Below are positions 60,945 through 64,000 of a stretch of DNA of 64,000 nucleotides, one piece after another. Both the position numbers and the translations under genes were made by a program. Within the stretch, counting starts at the first letter, position 1. Every line of letters starts with the position of its first letter. This stretch comes from Kitasatospora phosalacinea. Lineage in GTDB: Bacteria; Actinomycetota; Actinomycetes; Streptomycetales; Streptomycetaceae. The notes under the pieces are model-generated. The model did no database searches, was not told the DNA's origin, and was given only the letters and a program-made list of their open reading frames with translations. The stretch is taken from NCBI RefSeq assembly GCF_030268885.1, contig NZ_BSSA01000006.1, positions 264,589 through 328,588 of the forward strand, written 5' to 3'.

Positions 60945-61327
60945 CCTCCTCGACTCCGGCTATCGCCGAAGCTGTCGAAGCCGTTCGGGCCCAGTTCGCC
61001 GGTCATCCGGTCGAGGTGGTCCCGGACGGCTCCGGCGGGGTCTACGTCATCGTGGAGCAGGTCGAGATCGGAGCGGCGTACGTGCCGTCGACGACCTGGC
61101 TGGGCTTCCAGATCAGCGCGGCGTACCCGGACGCCGATGTCTACCCGCACTACGTCGGTCCGCTCGCTCGTACGGACGGCGGAGCGCACGGGCAGGCCAT
61201 CCAGTCGGTCACGTGGCGGGATCGGCCGGCCCTGCAGATCTCCAGGCGTTCGAACCGCCGCGACCCGAACATCGACAGCGCCGCGCTCAAGGCCGAGAGG
61301 ATCCGTCAGTGGCTCGCCGACCAGTGA
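60941..61327 (+). CDS. prokaryotic E2-like protein without catalytic cysteine
   Basis: 128 residues from GTG 60941, overlapping the Ubl stop. Strands and helices follow the UBC-fold order: N-terminal helix AIAEAVEAVRAQF, PVEVVPDGSGGVYVIVEQVE, then WLGFQISAAYPDADVYPHYV with the Tyr-Pro turn found in E2 proteins, and a C-terminal helix SAALKAERIRQWLAD. It contains no cysteine, so it cannot form a thioester as normal E2 enzymes do. It may be an inactive partner or use another route. The stop overlaps the next start (GTGA). Confidence 0.7.
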   Translation: MTSSTPAIAEAVEAVRAQFAGHPVEVVPDGSGGVYVIVEQVEIGAAYVPSTTWLGFQISAAYPDADVYPHYVGPLARTDGGAHGQAIQSVTWRDRPALQISRRSNRRDPNIDSAALKAERIRQWLADQ

Positions 61328-61730
61328 ACCCGCCCGCCACGGGGTGGAGCCTCACCATTCCGCCCAAGATCTGGGACCGCCTGTCGGATCACGTCCTGGG
61401 GTCGGCCGCCCGCGGCGCTGTCCTTCTCGCCGGCCTCGCCGACGGGCCGCGCGGACCCCGGCTGCTCGCCCGCGAGCTGATCCTCGCCGACGAGGGCACG
61501 GACTACGTCCCCGGCGAGTTCGGCCACCGGGCTCTCGCACCGACCTTCGTACGCGACGCGGTGATCCGAGCCCGGGACGAGGGACTCGCGTACCTTGCTG
61601 TTCACGCCCATCTCGGACTCGACCACGTGGGCTTCTCCGAGATCGACCTGGCCAGCCACGAGCGCGGCTACCCCAGCCTCGGCCAGATCAGCGGCCAGGT
61701 GGTCGGAGCGCTCGTGCTGTATTGGACAGG
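61324..61730 (+). pseudogene. JAB/JAMM-domain protein, probably E1 N terminus, cut by IS21
   Basis: The frame starts at GTG 61324 and keeps native sequence for about 131 residues; it then runs into the IS end and stops at 61806. The JAMM metalloprotease-like motif is VHAHLGLDHVGFSEID (His94, His96, Ser105, Asp108), followed by LASHERGYPSLGQISGQVVG, text seen in JAB-like N-terminal parts of bacterial E1 (ThiF) proteins of multiubiquitin operons. The adenylation (ThiF) part would follow but is replaced by the insertion element. It is the third gene of the operon, coupled by GTGA overlaps. Confidence 0.75.
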
Positions 61731-61746
61731 TGTTTTGAGAGCCGGT

Positions 61747-61797
61747 GGGACATCGAGATCGGGAGCCACTGGTTCGGACATCGAGATTGAGAGCCAC
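61747..61797. repeat. IS21 internal terminal repeats
   Basis: Two 23-bp copies (61747-61769 and 61775-61797) matching at about 19 of 23 positions, 28 bases apart, with the core GGACATCGAGAT. Multiple terminal repeats of this size are typical binding sites of IstA transposases. Confidence 0.8.
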
Positions 61798-61903
61798 CCG
61801 GGGTAGGGGCGCGACACGCCGCGTACGGGGGATGGTGATCGACTGCTCCGGTTGGCCGCTGTCAGGCTGTGGTCCTTGATCACGGTCATGTCAGGAGGCC
61901 GGG

Positions 61904-63574
61904 GTGGCTTTGTCGCGCGAGTTGCTGTTCGAGAGGATCCGCAGGGATCGCCGTGCCGATCCGTCGGTCTCGGGCCGGCAGCTGGCTCTGCGGTATCGGG
62001 TGAGCCGGAACACGGTGGCTGAGGCGCTTCGGACGCCGGTCCCGCCAGAGCGCAAGAAGCCGGAGCCCCGGGGGTCGGTGTTGGAGCCGGTGATGGCCCG
62101 GATCGACGAGATGCTGTGGTCAGATCTGGAGGCGCCGCGCAAGCAGCGGCACACCATCGAGCGGATCAAGGTCCGGCTGGCCGTGGAGCACGGTTTCGAG
62201 CTGGCGTCGTACTCGACGATCCGGGATTACGTCCACGACCGGCGTCCGCAGCTCACCGCGCTGGCCAAGGAGAGTCGTCGGCATCTGGAGGGCACGGTCC
62301 CGCAGGAGAAGCAGCCCGGGCAGGAGGCGGAGGTCGACTTCGCGGACGTCTGGCTGGACCTGGCGGGCGAGCGGGTGAAGTGCGTGCTGTTCACGCTCCG
62401 GCTTTCCTACAGCGGCAAGGCCGTCCACCGGGTTTACGCGACCGCGTCCCAACAGGCATTTCTGGAAGGGCATGCGGCCGCGTTCGAGACGCTGGGCGGC
62501 GTGCCGGCCCGGCACATCCGGTATGACAACCTTCGGCCGGCGGTCCGGCAGGTCTGCTTCGGGCGGGACCGCAACGAGTCGACGCGCTGGGTGAGTTTCC
62601 GGTCCTGGTATGGGGTGACGCCGTTCTACTGCATCCCGGGCGAGGAGGGCGCTCACGAGAAGGGCGGGGTCGAGCACGAGGGCGGCAGGTTCCGCCGCAC
62701 CCACCTGGTCCCGCCGCCGCAGGTCGCAACACTGGCGGAGCTGAACGAGATGCTCGCCGAGATCGACCAGCTGGAGGACGACCGGCACATTCAGGGCCGG
62801 CCGACCAGCATCGGGTTCGACTTCGAGGCCGAGCGGCCTCTGCTGAACCCGCTGCCCGCGGACGCCTACGACTGCGGGCTGGACCTGACGCCGACGGTCC
62901 ACCGCAACGGCCGGATCACGGTCCGCCAGTGCTACTACTCGGTGCCGGCCCGGTTCATCGGCGGCACCGTGAGGGTGTCGCTGCGGGCGAACGAGCTGCT
63001 GGTCTTCGACGGCCGCCATGTGGTCGCTAAGCACCCGAGGCTGACGCGCCGTTACACCTACCACGACATCCTGGACCACTACCTGGAGGTCCTGCTGGTC
63101 AAGCCGGGGGCGCTGGCGGGCGCCGCGGCCCTCGCCCAGGCCCGCGCGGAAGGCACGTTCACCTCCGCGCACGAGGCGTTCTGGGCCGCCGCCCGCGAGG
63201 CGCACGGCGAGCGGGAGGGCACCCGGGCGCTGATCGAGGTCCTGCTGCTGCACCGGCAGCTGCCCGCCGACGCGGTCGTCGCCGGGATGGAGGCCGTCCT
63301 GCGGACCGGTTCCTGCAGCGCGGAACTGGTGGCGATCGAGGCTCGCAAGGCCCAGGAGACGCCCGGCGTCCTCCAGGAGCCGGCCGAGCCGGTGACGGAG
63401 GACCCGGTCCAGGCCGAGGCACTCGCCCGGCTCGGCCTCGCACCCGAGGCCAGGGGCAACGTGATCTCCCTGCACGCCCGCCGCCCACTGCCGGCCGACA
63501 CCCGGCCGCTGCCCTCGCTGTCGAAGTACGACCGGTTGCTCAAGCGCAGGTCCACCGAGGAAGGAACGGCATGA
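61904..63574 (+). CDS. istA: IS21-family transposase IstA
   Basis: 556 residues. N-terminal HTH (about 22-42: SVSGRQLALRYRVSRNTVAE), then the DDE integrase core with EAEVDFADVW (Asp145), HIRYDNLRPAV (Asp208) and EKGGVEHEGG (Glu257). The C-terminal beta-barrel and tail (RHVVAKHPRLTRRYTYHD) bind the terminal repeats. Length is normal for the family. Its stop overlaps the istB start (ATGA), the usual coupling. Confidence 0.93.
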   Translation: MALSRELLFERIRRDRRADPSVSGRQLALRYRVSRNTVAEALRTPVPPERKKPEPRGSVLEPVMARIDEMLWSDLEAPRKQRHTIERIKVRLAVEHGFELASYSTIRDYVHDRRPQLTALAKESRRHLEGTVPQEKQPGQEAEVDFADVWLDLAGERVKCVLFTLRLSYSGKAVHRVYATASQQAFLEGHAAAFETLGGVPARHIRYDNLRPAVRQVCFGRDRNESTRWVSFRSWYGVTPFYCIPGEEGAHEKGGVEHEGGRFRRTHLVPPPQVATLAELNEMLAEIDQLEDDRHIQGRPTSIGFDFEAERPLLNPLPADAYDCGLDLTPTVHRNGRITVRQCYYSVPARFIGGTVRVSLRANELLVFDGRHVVAKHPRLTRRYTYHDILDHYLEVLLVKPGALAGAAALAQARAEGTFTSAHEAFWAAAREAHGEREGTRALIEVLLLHRQLPADAVVAGMEAVLRTGSCSAELVAIEARKAQETPGVLQEPAEPVTEDPVQAEALARLGLAPEARGNVISLHARRPLPADTRPLPSLSKYDRLLKRRSTEEGTA

Positions 63575-63870
63575 CCCTCACCACCGCGAACAGCACCGCC
63601 GGGCTGCGCGAGCTGACCGGGACGGAGGCGCCCGGGCGCCTGCACCGCCCCGACGTCGACCCGGAGGACGCGCTGATCGACGAGTCCTGCAAGATCCTGC
63701 GGCTGCCCACGATCCGCGACCGGTTCGAGGAGCTCGCCCAGGCCGCCCGCCGGGAGAAGTACACCTACAAGCAGTTCCTGCTGGACTTGCTGCAGGTCGA
63801 GTGCGCCGACCGCGACGTCCGGCGCCGCCAGCGCCTGGTCGCGGCCGCCCGCTTTCCGAGGCAGAAGCGG
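63571..63870 (+). pseudogene. istB: IstB helper ATPase, truncated
   Basis: From ATG 63571, about 100 residues of IstB N-terminal region are seen: LRLPTIRDRFEELAQAARRE, YTYKQFLLDLLQVEC and RRQRLVAAARFP. In intact IstB this is followed by a Walker A ATPase domain. Here, after RQKR (about 63870), the frame continues into unrelated sequence to the window end. The AAA+ part is absent, so this copy is not self-mobile. Confidence 0.8.
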
Positions 63871-63876
63871 CGCGAG

Positions 63877-64000
63877 TTATCTGGCGTTGTCCGGGCCAGC
63901 ACAGGCATGTGCCCAGGTCAAAGCGCTGCTGATGCCGTCAGTAGCGATAGACCCTGCAGACTCGGGCATGTCCTGCCGCTCGGTAGGGTGCGGTGCGGCA
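63877..64000 (-). CDS. C-terminal end of an unidentified minus-strand ORF
   Basis: A minus-strand frame enters from the window edge and ends with TAA at 63879-63877 (about 40 residues; last part SALTWAHACAGPDNAR). It abuts the point where istB breaks off, as would a second mobile element whose gene ends close to its terminus. The sequence is too short to identify. Confidence 0.3.
   Translation of the reverse strand, partial: AAPHPTERQDMPESAGSIATDGISSALTWAHACAGPDNAR

Larger units (their letters stand above)
61731..63870 (+). mobile_element. IS21-family insertion sequence, 3' end truncated
   Basis: The left end is placed at TGTTTTGAGAGCC (61731), where native reading of the JAB/E1 gene ceases. 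It contains terminal repeats (61747-61797), istA and the first part of istB. The istB frame loses family similarity after RFPRQKR (about 63870), so the right end is missing. No target-site duplication can be checked because the right junction is lost or out of view. Confidence 0.85.

Noticed and set aside
61747..61797. CRISPR-like or regulatory repeats after the Ubl operon
   Set aside because: Two copies only, at the edge of an istA-containing element; they are IS21 terminal repeats.

Overview
The window is high-GC DNA with short intergenic gaps, many GTG starts and many 4-nt GTGA/ATGA gene overlaps. Gene content (wblA, paired ArsA-like ATPases, Crp, SigE-family sigma factor, DUF5063-recR-ybaB-dnaX) points to a Streptomycetaceae actinomycete (Streptomyces or Kitasatospora). 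That is inference from gene content; no 16S rRNA is present.

Layout. 0-5.7 kb: a DUF4287 end, an alpha/beta hydrolase with an early stop, MarR and SRPBCC genes, a divergent seryl-tRNA synthetase, and a lipid kinase/PAP2 pair. 5.7-10.5 kb: kdp potassium pump operon (kdpFABC plus a leading small membrane ORF) with a structured leader and a kdpA whose 5' end is frame-disrupted. 10.5-16.1 kb: Sir2 deacetylase, then an ECF sigma / zinc anti-sigma / ABC-exporter operon. 16.3-22.3 kb: a tendamistat-like secreted protein and a catabolic cluster of two cytosine-deaminase-type amidohydrolases, an APC permease and a GntR/FCD regulator with a clear operator. 22.4-33.4 kb: conserved core (crp, MBL hydrolase, NUDIX, RidA, DUF4177, two ArsA-like ATPases, wblA, penicillin-binding protein, YqeY, metallophosphoesterase). 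33.5 kb: tRNA-Pro(CGG) followed by an HNH gene that may be a fragment. 34-53 kb: accessory metabolism and regulation (permease, M20 and M24 peptidases, LysR, PadR, L,D-transpeptidase, GlxA-type AraC, XRE-cupin/GNAT, SURF1, S9 peptidase, SDR, sigma factor). 53-59.4 kb: core aspartokinase, DUF5063, recR, ybaB, dnaX, SRP RNA and tRNA-Ser(GGA).

59.4-64 kb is an island abutting tRNA-Ser. It carries a divergent pair of modules: an XRE repressor with an ImmA/IrrE metalloprotease on the minus strand, and on the plus strand a translationally coupled ubiquitin-like operon (multiubiquitin-domain Ubl, cysteine-free E2-like protein, JAB/JAMM-bearing protein probably belonging to an E1). Two near-palindromic operators and a consensus-like promoter lie between them. 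The system looks broken: the ImmA gene has an in-frame amber codon, the JAB/E1 gene is cut by an IS21-family element, and the IS's own istB is cut by further foreign DNA at the window edge.

Other loci with frame problems (kdpA, the hydrolase at 189) could be genuine decay or sequence errors; read-level checking would separate these.
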